Origin: Duncaniella sp.
GTDB taxonomy: Bacteria > Bacteroidota > Bacteroidia > Bacteroidales > Muribaculaceae
DNA length: 18,456 nt
NCBI RefSeq assembly: GCF_029054785.1
Contig: NZ_JAIDEN010000034.1
Span: 1-18,456, forward strand
Direction: 5' to 3'
Every line of letters starts with the position of its first letter. Positions within the stretch are counted from its first letter, which is position 1. Shown in pieces: positions 1-6,451 of this stretch. The notes under the pieces are model-generated. The model saw only the letters and a list, made by a program, of their open reading frames with translations. It ran no database searches and was not told where the DNA came from. The position numbers and the translations under genes are program-made.

Positions 1-67
1 CTTCCCACCCCTTCTCCTCAACACAAAAAAATATTTTGCGGATTATCGAAAATCGGGCCGTTTTGAG

Positions 68-75
68 TAATTTTG
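68..75 (+). promoter_or_regulatory. Bacteroidetes-type -7 box upstream of the antiporter gene
   Basis: The octamer TAATTTTG matches the Bacteroidetes -7 consensus TAnnTTTG. Transcription would be expected to begin about 5-8 bases after it, close to position 82. This is almost on top of the first possible ATG (83), so the mRNA would be leaderless from that start, or would have a leader of about 36 bases if translation starts at the in-frame ATG at 119. I could not recognise a convincing -33 element upstream. Confidence 0.5.
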
Positions 76-82
76 CACCGCT

Positions 83-2230
83 ATGTTATTGTCACTTGCC
101 ATACCGGCCACGGCGCCGATGATCACAGCCCCCGTCCCCATCTTTCTAACGGTGATGGCCATAATCCTGCTGACCCCGCTCGTGCTGAGCCGCCTCAGGA
201 TTCCGCAGGTCATCGGCCTGATCATAGCCGGAGTAGCCGTCGGACCTTACGGACTCAACCTGCTTGCCCGCGACATGAGTTTCGAAGTCTTCGGCCAGGT
301 AGGCATTCTCTATCTCATGTTCCTTGCAGGCATAGAGATTGACATGTACCATCTGCGCAAAAACCTGCGCAAAGGCATGGCATTCGGCGCCTTCACCTTC
401 ATCATCCCCCTCGTGCTTGGAGCGCTCACCGCAATGGCCGCCCTGAGGATGCACATGCTCGAAGCAACCCTGCTTGCCTCGATGTTTGCCGCCCATACCC
501 TGATCGCCTATCCGATCGTCACCCGCTTCGGAGTGACCAAATCACCGGCAGTCATCATAGCCATCGCAGGCACGATCATGACCGTCCTCGGCTCACTCAT
601 TGTACTCGCCGGAGTCCTCGGCGTCTATCGCGACGGCTCGATCAGCTCACTGCTGCCAATACTCATCTATCTGGCCATCTACTGTATCGGCATCACCTAC
701 CTCTACCCCCGCATCACCCGATATTTCTTCAAGCACTACAACGACGGCATCAGCCAGTTCATCTACGTGATGGTAGCCGTGTTCGGAGCCGCCGCCCTCG
801 CATCCTTCATCGGGATCGAAGGGGTTTTCGGCGCCTTCTTCGCCGGCCTGGTGCTCAACCGCTTCATCCCCGCGCGCTCCACGCTGATGGGGCGTCTGGA
901 GTTCGTCGGCAACGCCCTGTTCATCCCTTATTTCCTCATCGGAGTCGGCATGCTCATTGACCTGCGGGTTGTACTCGACGGATGGGGGACGCTCTACACA
1001 GCCGCCGTGATGAGCGCCGTTGCAATGGTCTCGAAATGGCTCGCCGCCCTTGTCACTCAGAAAGTCTACCGCCTGACACCGGTTGACCGCTCGATGATGT
1101 ATCAGCTCTCCAACGCCCACACGGCGGTAGCCCTTGCCGTGGTGATGATCGGCTATGAGATGCACCTGTTTGATGTGCAGGTGCTCAACGGGACAGTGGT
1201 CATGATTCTTGTGACCTGTACGGTCTCCTCGTTCGGCACCGAGCGTGCTGCCTCGCGCCTGAAAGTGCAGATGCTTGAGCAGGAAGATGAGGAGAACTCC
1301 AAGGACGACTCGACGGCCCATCCCCGCACCCTTGTGGCCATCTCCAATCCTCTGACAGCGCCCGGAATCGTTGACCTCGCGCTCTCGATGCGCTTCCCTG
1401 ACAGCTCTGTGGCCGGAGACCTCTACGCGCTCCATGTCCGCAGCGACAACTCAGCCTCCGCGCGGGCCATCGGACGCAATTCGCTCGACGTGGCCGAAAG
1501 AGCCGCGGCAGCCGTGGAGACAACCCTGACGCCGATCGAGCGTTTTGACCTTAACTTCATCACCGGAGTGCTCAACACTATGGAGGAGCGCGACATCACC
1601 GAACTGATTGTCGGGCTTCACCGGCGCACCAGGATCATCGACTCCTTCCTCGGCGAGAAAGTCGAGCAGCTCCTGCGGTCGACCAACAGAATGATCGTCA
1701 TGTCGCGCTGTTTCATTCCGCTCAACACCGTGACCCGCCTTCTTGTCGCCGTGCCTAAGAAAGCCCAGTTCGAGACCGGATTCCGCCGCTGGGTGCAGGC
1801 CGTCGGCAATCTCTGCCGTCAGATCGGCTGCCGGGTGGAATTCTGGTGTGAGGAATCGACCGCGCCCCTGATCCGCACGGTCATTAAACAAAGCAACCTC
1901 GGCATCAGGATGTCCTTTGCCGAGGTCAACAGTTATGATGATTTCGTCGTGAAATCTGCCGAGGTCAATGACGACGATTTACTGATCATTGTCAGCGCCC
2001 GCCGCTCGTCGGTGTCGTTTGACGGCGACATGGACGCCGTCCCGGAATATCTCCAGAAATATTTTGCCAACACCAACCTGATCGTGCTCTATCCGGGTCA
2101 GTTCGGAACCGAGGCACCGATGACAATGGCCGAGACGATGGCCACGGATATTGTCTCCACTCCCAACCGCCTCTACCTCTACACGATGGGGCTTGTGCGC
2201 CGTCTGCGCAAGGCGATGAGCCGAGGCTGA
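83..2230 (+). CDS. CPA2-family cation:proton antiporter with C-terminal UspA-like region
   Basis: The product is a 715-residue inner-membrane transporter of the Kef/NapA-like monovalent cation:proton antiporter family. Roughly residues 15-385 are a run of hydrophobic helices with family landmarks: RIPQVIGLIIAGVAVGP (39-55), the FLAGIEIDM stretch (80-88), AAHTLIAYPI (136-145) and EGVFGAFFAGLVLNR (246-260). After an acidic linker (about 395-415) comes a soluble region (about 420-700) that resembles one or two universal-stress-protein-like domains. The length fits antiporter-plus-Usp proteins of Bacteroidetes. The start is uncertain: ATG 83 lies at the predicted transcription start, and the in-frame ATG at 119 (residue 13) would still keep the first helix. 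In TM5 the position where this family usually has an Asp is Val168 (GTIMTVLGS), so ion coupling may differ. It converges with meaB, 22 bp apart. The substrate (Na+, K+ or other) cannot be told from sequence. Confidence 0.88.
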   Translation: MLLSLAIPATAPMITAPVPIFLTVMAIILLTPLVLSRLRIPQVIGLIIAGVAVGPYGLNLLARDMSFEVFGQVGILYLMFLAGIEIDMYHLRKNLRKGMAFGAFTFIIPLVLGALTAMAALRMHMLEATLLASMFAAHTLIAYPIVTRFGVTKSPAVIIAIAGTIMTVLGSLIVLAGVLGVYRDGSISSLLPILIYLAIYCIGITYLYPRITRYFFKHYNDGISQFIYVMVAVFGAAALASFIGIEGVFGAFFAGLVLNRFIPARSTLMGRLEFVGNALFIPYFLIGVGMLIDLRVVLDGWGTLYTAAVMSAVAMVSKWLAALVTQKVYRLTPVDRSMMYQLSNAHTAVALAVVMIGYEMHLFDVQVLNGTVVMILVTCTVSSFGTERAASRLKVQMLEQEDEENSKDDSTAHPRTLVAISNPLTAPGIVDLALSMRFPDSSVAGDLYALHVRSDNSASARAIGRNSLDVAERAAAAVETTLTPIERFDLNFITGVLNTMEERDITELIVGLHRRTRIIDSFLGEKVEQLLRSTNRMIVMSRCFIPLNTVTRLLVAVPKKAQFETGFRRWVQAVGNLCRQIGCRVEFWCEESTAPLIRTVIKQSNLGIRMSFAEVNSYDDFVVKSAEVNDDDLLIIVSARRSSVSFDGDMDAVPEYLQKYFANTNLIVLYPGQFGTEAPMTMAETMATDIVSTPNRLYLYTMGLVRRLRKAMSRG

Positions 2231-2252
2231 GACAGTCCGGCACACGAGACGG

Positions 2253-3338
2253 CTACTTGCCGAAATAGTGGTCGAGGATGTCACGGGCGGCTGTGAAAGA
2301 GCTCTGCTGGTTGTTCAGCACACGGATTTCCTTGGCCGCAAGCATCTGTTCGATTTCAGGATTGTGGTAGAAATGGGCGCGCAGTTGCTCGTCGATTGTC
2401 TCATACATCCAGTAGCGGGCCTGCTGGCTGCGCTTGCGCTCGAAATAGCCGTTGGCATCGACAAAGGCGAAATAGCGGTCGATCATGTCCCAGACTTCCG
2501 GAATTCCAAGTTCGAAATAGCCTGAATAGGTCAGCACCTCCGGACTCCAGCCAGACTCGGTCGGCGGAAAGAGGTGGAGCGCGCTGCGGAACTGCGCCTG
2601 GGCCAGTTGTGCGCGGTGGATGTTGTCGCCGTCAGCCTTGTTGATGACTATTCCGTCAGCCATCTCCATGATGCCGCGCTTGATGCCCTGAAGCTCGTCG
2701 CCCGTTCCCGCAAGCTGGATGAGCAGGAAGAAGTCGACCATCGAATGGACGGCAGTCTCGCTCTGGCCGACACCGACGGTCTCCACAAAGATATTGTTGA
2801 AGCCTGCCGCCTCGCAGAGCACTATGGTCTCGCGGGTCTTGCGGGCCACGCCGCCGAGCGATCCCGCCGAGGGGCTGGGGCGGATGAATGCGTCGGGATG
2901 GACCGAGAGCTTCTCCATGCGGGTCTTGTCGCCGAGGATGCTCCCTTTTGTGCGTTCGCTGGAGGGGTCGATGGCGAGCACCGCCAGTTTGCCCCCGCTC
3001 TTCAGCACATGAAGGCCGAAAACGTCGATCGAAGTACTTTTTCCTGCGCCCGGCACACCTGTGATGCCGATGCGGCGCGACTTGCCGGAGTGGGGGAGAC
3101 ACTTCTCGATGACCTCCTGGGCTATGACCTGATGGTCGGGCGAAAGGCTCTCGACGAGGGTCACGGCGCGTGCCAGGGTGGTGATGTCGCCTTTGAGTAT
3201 CCCCTCGACCAGCTCGCCCGCGGTCGGGAGAGCCTTGCGCTTGCGGCGTTTGAGATAGGGGTTGACAACCGGAGGCTGGTTCACGCCCTTGTTGACGGTG
3301 AGACCTCCGAACTGATCGTCGTTTTCAATATGTTCCAT
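2253..3338 (-). CDS. meaB: Methylmalonyl-CoA mutase-associated GTPase MeaB
   Basis: The 361-residue cytosolic protein is a G3E-family P-loop GTPase. MeaB proteins protect and reactivate adenosylcobalamin-dependent methylmalonyl-CoA mutase and gate cofactor loading. The Walker A motif GVPGAGKST is at residues 94-102, DPSS at 124-127, the GSILGDKTRM segment at 132-141, ETVGVGQSE at 186-194 (Walker B/switch region typical of MeaB/ArgK), and the guanine-specificity motif NKAD at 233-236. A basic stretch (KRRKRK, 30-35) precedes the helical N-terminal region, and a C-terminal helical dimerisation arm follows the G domain, as expected. The mutase subunits are not in this window. It follows two DUF1573 genes on the same strand after a 40-bp gap, so it may be the last gene of that transcription unit. 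The older name ArgK refers to the same family. Identity is confident; partnership with a mutase elsewhere in the genome is inferred. Confidence 0.95.
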   Translation of the reverse strand: MEHIENDDQFGGLTVNKGVNQPPVVNPYLKRRKRKALPTAGELVEGILKGDITTLARAVTLVESLSPDHQVIAQEVIEKCLPHSGKSRRIGITGVPGAGKSTSIDVFGLHVLKSGGKLAVLAIDPSSERTKGSILGDKTRMEKLSVHPDAFIRPSPSAGSLGGVARKTRETIVLCEAAGFNNIFVETVGVGQSETAVHSMVDFFLLIQLAGTGDELQGIKRGIMEMADGIVINKADGDNIHRAQLAQAQFRSALHLFPPTESGWSPEVLTYSGYFELGIPEVWDMIDRYFAFVDANGYFERKRSQQARYWMYETIDEQLRAHFYHNPEIEQMLAAKEIRVLNNQQSSFTAARDILDHYFGK

Positions 3339-3378
3339 GGCTGTGTGATTGTTGGCTGATGTAATTGGATGTAACCGT

Positions 3379-4461
3379 TTATTTTACTTCTGCCACGACG
3401 CGCACCATCGTCGAGGGATGGTCCGGGTCGTTGGCGATTATGTTGATTCGGGCGTTCAGAAGCTCGGTGTCGCCGATGAGGGCCGGATTGACCGTCACTT
3501 CGACCTTCTCGCTTTTGCCCGGTTTGATTTTGTCGGATTTCATTTTGACGCTGACTGCCTTTTCCGGACAGTAGATCCGGCGGATCAGCAGGTTTGATTT
3601 ACCGTTGTTGGTGATGGTGAAGCTCTGGCGGATCGGGGCATCTGTGCGGCTGATCCGGCGCAGGTCAATGGCCGTCTCGTCGGTGTCGATCAGAGGCGCG
3701 TTGGCCCTCTCCTTGGCCGAGAGCTTCGAGAAGTCCTCGCCGATGATAGCCACCGTCTCGATCTTCACTCTTTCCTTCGATCCTGCATCGGGCGAGACGC
3801 TTATCGAATCCGTCACCACGCCCCAGGTCTTCACCCGGTCGCCGTGGAAGATGGTCGAGAGCACAAAGCGGTCGCCCGGCGGAACTTCAGCCGGCTGCAC
3901 GATCACGTTGATGTATGACGGCTTGCTGACCACCACCGGCCTGATCGTGTCGGCTGAAGCGTTGTAGCACTCCATATACTGTCCGCCCGTGTGGCCCTGA
4001 TAGATATTGCCGTAGCTGATGATGTCGCCGCGGAGTTTCATCGGACCCACTGACAGCGGGAAGCGTGATTTCAGAGTGTTCGATGCGCCTATGACCGTCC
4101 CCTGGATGGTGAGCGACGTGCGCTTGGGGTCCGAATCAAGATCGACGTTGACATATTTGACAAAGCGGCCCGGACGCCCCTTTGGATCGAAGCCGACGCG
4201 GATGACGGCAGTGTCGCCCGGCGCGATCGGCTCGCGTGAGTATTCCGGCTTCGTGCACCCGCAGTTTGCGCGGGCGTTTATGATGGCTATCGGCTCGTCA
4301 GATGAGTTGACAAGACGGAAATTACAGTAGACGGTGCCCAGATCCTCGTCGAAGGCCCCGAAATCGTGTTTCTGTTCCAGCCATATACCCTGACCGTCGG
4401 CCTGGGCCATGAGAGCCGCCGAGCCAAACAGCGCTGCAACTAATGTTCGGATCTTCATCAT
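3379..4461 (-). CDS. Exported DUF1573 protein with additional Ig-like C-terminal domain
   Basis: The 360-residue protein has a Sec signal peptide (basic MMKIR, hydrophobic core to about residue 20, likely cleavage near ADG) and so acts outside the cytoplasm. Residues about 27-125 form a DUF1573 domain with the hallmark NCGCTKP (66-71), two nearby cysteines (67, 69), followed by IAPGDTAVIRVGFDPKG. DUF1573 domains are Ig-like beta-sandwiches, common and mostly uncharacterised in Bacteroidetes. A second beta-rich region (about 130-230) and a further Ig-like domain (about 275-360, FTITNNGKSNLLIRRIYCPE then IKPGKSEKVEVTVNP) look like divergent copies of the same fold. The start overlaps the stop of the upstream DUF1573 gene by 4 bp (ATGA), which indicates translational coupling. 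A second Met immediately follows the first, so the start could be one codon later. Function is unknown; a role in envelope assembly or adhesion would be guesswork. Confidence 0.9.
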   Translation of the reverse strand: MMKIRTLVAALFGSAALMAQADGQGIWLEQKHDFGAFDEDLGTVYCNFRLVNSSDEPIAIINARANCGCTKPEYSREPIAPGDTAVIRVGFDPKGRPGRFVKYVNVDLDSDPKRTSLTIQGTVIGASNTLKSRFPLSVGPMKLRGDIISYGNIYQGHTGGQYMECYNASADTIRPVVVSKPSYINVIVQPAEVPPGDRFVLSTIFHGDRVKTWGVVTDSISVSPDAGSKERVKIETVAIIGEDFSKLSAKERANAPLIDTDETAIDLRRISRTDAPIRQSFTITNNGKSNLLIRRIYCPEKAVSVKMKSDKIKPGKSEKVEVTVNPALIGDTELLNARINIIANDPDHPSTMVRVVAEVK

Positions 4462-4850
4462 TGTTTCTCAGGAATGATCACGCCGCTGAACGTGAGGTTT
4501 ATGCGTGATTTCGTTGCGTTTGACTTCACTTTGACCGTGCGGTTGAACTCTCCCGCGCGGCCTTTGGGCTGGAACGTGATCTTGATCTCACCCTTCTTGC
4601 CGGGAGCGATCGGTTTTTTGGGGAACGACGGCTTTGTGCATCCGCAGCCGCCGTTGCTGACATTGATGATGGTCAGAGGTGCCGATCCGGTGTTGGTGAA
4701 TTCGTAGACAGCGGTGACGGCCCCTCCGTCGGCCTTGATTGTGCCGAAATCGTGGGAAAGGGTTGCAAAAGTCATTTCCGCCTTGCCCTTTGCGCTGACA
4801 GTGGCGATGGCCGCAACGGCCAGAAGCATGATCAGGAATATCTTTTTCAT
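4458..4850 (-). CDS. Small exported DUF1573 protein
   Basis: The 130-residue protein consists of a signal peptide (MKKIFLIMLLAVAAIATVSA, cleavage near residue 20) and a single DUF1573 domain. The domain starts with HDFGTIKADGG (33-43), passes through EFTNTGSAPLTIINV and GGCGCTKP (67-74, cysteines 69 and 71), and ends with PIAPGKKGEIKITFQPKGRAGEF. It aligns by eye with the N-terminal domain of the next gene, so the two are paralogues: one single-domain and one multi-domain. It is the first gene of a minus-strand unit, overlapping its neighbour by the ATGA at 4458-4461, with a TAATTTTG promoter box about 95 bp upstream. The domain assignment is confident. The biological role is not known. Confidence 0.92.
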   Translation of the reverse strand: MKKIFLIMLLAVAAIATVSAKGKAEMTFATLSHDFGTIKADGGAVTAVYEFTNTGSAPLTIINVSNGGCGCTKPSFPKKPIAPGKKGEIKITFQPKGRAGEFNRTVKVKSNATKSRINLTFSGVIIPEKQ

Positions 4851-4944
4851 GTCAGTATTTTGAATTGATGTTCTTATTAAGATCTTTTAAACAGCCGATG
4901 GTTTAACCCCTCTTCCGGAGTCACTCCGAATCCGGCATTAGCCA

Positions 4945-4952
4945 CAAAATTA
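4945..4952 (-). promoter_or_regulatory. -7 promoter box for the DUF1573-DUF1573-meaB unit
   Basis: Read on the minus strand the octamer is TAATTTTG, the same word as the box at 68-75 and a full match to TAnnTTTG. It would give a transcript start near 4938 and a leader of about 90 bases before the ATG at 4850. The -33 element is not clear. There is a second weaker TTTTG just upstream. Confidence 0.5.
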
Positions 4953-5027
4953 AGCAAAATTCATGAGAAACATTCAGTGGCTACTATAAAATACGATAAA
5001 CATTTTTATAAGGATTAACGTTAGAAT

Positions 5028-5054
5028 TCCTGAAGGTGTTCATCAGCTTCAGGA
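5028..5054. repeat. 8-bp perfect inverted repeat upstream of the His-rich lipoprotein gene
   Basis: The arms TCCTGAAG (5028-5035) and CTTCAGGA (5047-5054) are perfect reverse complements separated by 11 bases. The repeat ends 32 bp before the ATG at 5087. It is not followed by a T run, so it does not look like a terminator. It could be a protein-binding operator or a leader hairpin for the short gene downstream. No function can be assigned from sequence alone. Confidence 0.5.
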
Positions 5055-5086
5055 TTTGTTGACTCACGTAATACCCTATTCTGCTT

Positions 5087-5308
5087 ATGAGACGAAAGAG
5101 ATTAATGTTGGCCTATGTCCTCGGCCTTATTTTAGCTTTAGCCGGATCTGCTCTGACCAGCTCATGCGGAACCGTGCGCACCCATTGGGGTATGGAGCAT
5201 GAATACCAGTATGACTTCCCCGACGGCAGCGGCCATCACCATAAGCATAAGAAGCCTAAACACAAAAAGCACAAACATCATAAACACCATCACCACCACG
5301 ACGACTGA
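5087..5308 (+). CDS. Small histidine/lysine-rich lipoprotein, possible metal binder
   Basis: The 73-residue product has a basic N-terminus (MRRKR), a hydrophobic core and a lipobox-like LTSSC, making Cys27 the probable lipidated residue after signal peptidase II. The mature part is only 47 residues. A short neutral/acidic segment (residues 28-49, ending PDGSG) is followed by an extreme tail, residues 50-71, with 13 His, 8 Lys and one Pro, then two Asp. Such tails can bind Zn, Ni, Cu or Co, and the Lys residues could bind polyanions; both are inference. The signal sequence argues that this is a real gene and not a chance ORF. It is divergent from the DUF1573 unit and is followed by the hairpin at 5381-5415. 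Start alternatives: Met7 is possible but would remove the basic n-region. Small His-rich lipoproteins occur in Bacteroidetes, but I cannot name a characterised family. Confidence 0.72.
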   Translation: MRRKRLMLAYVLGLILALAGSALTSSCGTVRTHWGMEHEYQYDFPDGSGHHHKHKKPKHKKHKHHKHHHHHDD

Positions 5309-5380
5309 CCTCCAAACTCCCTCCCCCGGCAGTCGCCCTGCATAACCCCGGCCAGATTTAAGTATAGTTTTATAAAGAAA

Positions 5381-5415
5381 CCCCGGAAAAGCGTATTGTT
5401 GACGCTTTTCCGGGG
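5381..5415. terminator. Strong, probably bidirectional intrinsic terminator
   Basis: A perfect 14-bp stem (CCCCGGAAAAGCGT at 5381-5394 with ACGCTTTTCCGGGG at 5402-5415) encloses a 7-base loop. It is flanked by AAA on the left and TTT on the right, so it can terminate the His-rich lipoprotein transcript on the plus strand and the membrane-protein transcript (ending at 5527) on the minus strand. The U tracts are short. Confidence 0.8.
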
Positions 5416-5526
5416 TTTAGGTCGTGTTATTTTAATATTATCTGAATTTTTGATTGTTGCTGATTTATTATAACCCAGAGTCCGATATGTGCTCAGAGGT
5501 GCTGATAACTCGCGGTAACAAACTTC

Positions 5527-6195
5527 TTATTCTTTTTGAGTCCATTCTTTGCTGCCGGTTTTTTCGTAGGCTGTTCCGCTGCTGTCGCGCCATTCTCCGT
5601 CAAGTCCACGAGAAAGTTTTTTTGATTTAGAACCAAATAAATCACCGCTTGTTACGCTGATGGAGTCCCCGACGCCGCCAAGACACAGATAGAGAATCAA
5701 CAGCCCAAGACCAATGAATAGGAATACAATACCTAAGTAGAACAATGCGACGCTGCAAATTGTCAAAGTTATAATCAGTAAGAAGCTATAATAAGCCTCG
5801 AATATAGATGTTCTCGGTGATCCCCCCTTTCGCCTCCTTATATAGTAAAACGCGATGAAATACAGCACCATGCCAATGATCATTCCCATGTTTATGCTTT
5901 CGATGGAAGGTGGTGCAGCACCTGTTAGCTGGTCCATTTGTTCAACATCCTTGCTGCTCCCTGCAATGAGTCCGATCGAAACGGCCTCGCAGAGTAAAAG
6001 CGGCAGGCCATAAAGAATATATTTGTTTAAGCGTTTTGTTGGGAACAGTTCGCTCTTTGCCAGTGAATTGAATATATTGGCCAATCCTTTTGGATAAAAG
6101 ATATAGAGGGGGACAAATACCAATATGGGGATTACAAATAGTCCAAAAACAAATGGAACTATAAGCAGTCCAAAAAAGCCATGAGCAATTACCAT
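5527..6195 (-). CDS. Hypothetical multi-pass membrane protein, AT-rich
   Basis: I do not recognise this protein. With the ATG at 6195 it is 222 residues long, with about four to five predicted membrane segments: residues ~6-33, ~59-79, ~103-120 and ~134-172 (one or two helices). A basic loop, YIRRRKGG, is at 118-125. The C-terminal ~50 residues are soluble and polar, ending with GEWRDSSGTAYEKTGSKEW. The open frame extends upstream to a GTG at 6276, but that GTG uses the last base of a TATCTTTG promoter box. Translation from there is therefore unlikely and the ATG at 6195 is preferred. Base composition is visibly more AT-rich and codon use less GC-biased than in the flanking genes, which suggests recent acquisition or a fast-evolving orphan. 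It sits alone between two terminators. No function is proposed. Confidence 0.7.
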   Translation of the reverse strand: MVIAHGFFGLLIVPFVFGLFVIPILVFVPLYIFYPKGLANIFNSLAKSELFPTKRLNKYILYGLPLLLCEAVSIGLIAGSSKDVEQMDQLTGAAPPSIESINMGMIIGMVLYFIAFYYIRRRKGGSPRTSIFEAYYSFLLIITLTICSVALFYLGIVFLFIGLGLLILYLCLGGVGDSISVTSGDLFGSKSKKLSRGLDGEWRDSSGTAYEKTGSKEWTQKE

Positions 6196-6275
6196 TAGAT
6201 ATGATTTTACTGGTTTAGATAATGATTGTAAATATATAATGGAAATAAGACTGTAACAATCGAATTGCCATTGCA

Positions 6276-6283
6276 CAAAGATA
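6276..6283 (-). promoter_or_regulatory. -7 promoter box for the orphan membrane protein
   Basis: On the minus strand the sequence reads TATCTTTG, a full match to TAnnTTTG. It places the transcript start near 6270 and leaves a leader of about 75 bases before the ATG at 6195. A run of eight G (6303-6310 on this strand) lies at roughly -34 to -41, where the upstream promoter element would be. Confidence 0.5.
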
Positions 6284-6354
6284 AATACTATATTTACAAA
6301 TACCCCCCCCGATTGCTAAATTATGTTAATATTTCGATTGCTGCTATAAAAAAT

Positions 6355-6387
6355 CCCCCGAAAGCGATCGAATGATGCTTCCGGGGG
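6355..6387 (-). terminator. Intrinsic terminator after the malic enzyme gene
   Basis: An 11-bp stem with one mismatch (CCCCCGAAAGC at 6355-6365 against GCTTCCGGGGG at 6377-6387) encloses an 11-base loop. On the minus strand it is followed by ATTTTTTATAG, a good U tract. It begins 65 bases past the malic enzyme stop codon. The plus-strand side also has TATTTT, but no plus-strand gene ends here. Confidence 0.75.
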
Positions 6388-6451
6388 TATTTTGAGCTTC
6401 AAACGGGATGATGAAAGCTCCGCGGCTTTCATCAATGTGTGAGGTTGCTGA

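Noticed and set aside
2574..3359. 261-codon plus-strand open frame opposite meaB
   Set aside because: A shadow of meaB; it would require the conserved P-loop GTPase on the other strand to be accidental.
6196..6276. 27-codon N-terminal extension of the orphan membrane protein to a GTG
   Set aside because: The GTG shares a base with the TATCTTTG promoter box and would lie upstream of the predicted transcript start; the ATG at 6195 also places the first membrane segment near the N-terminus.
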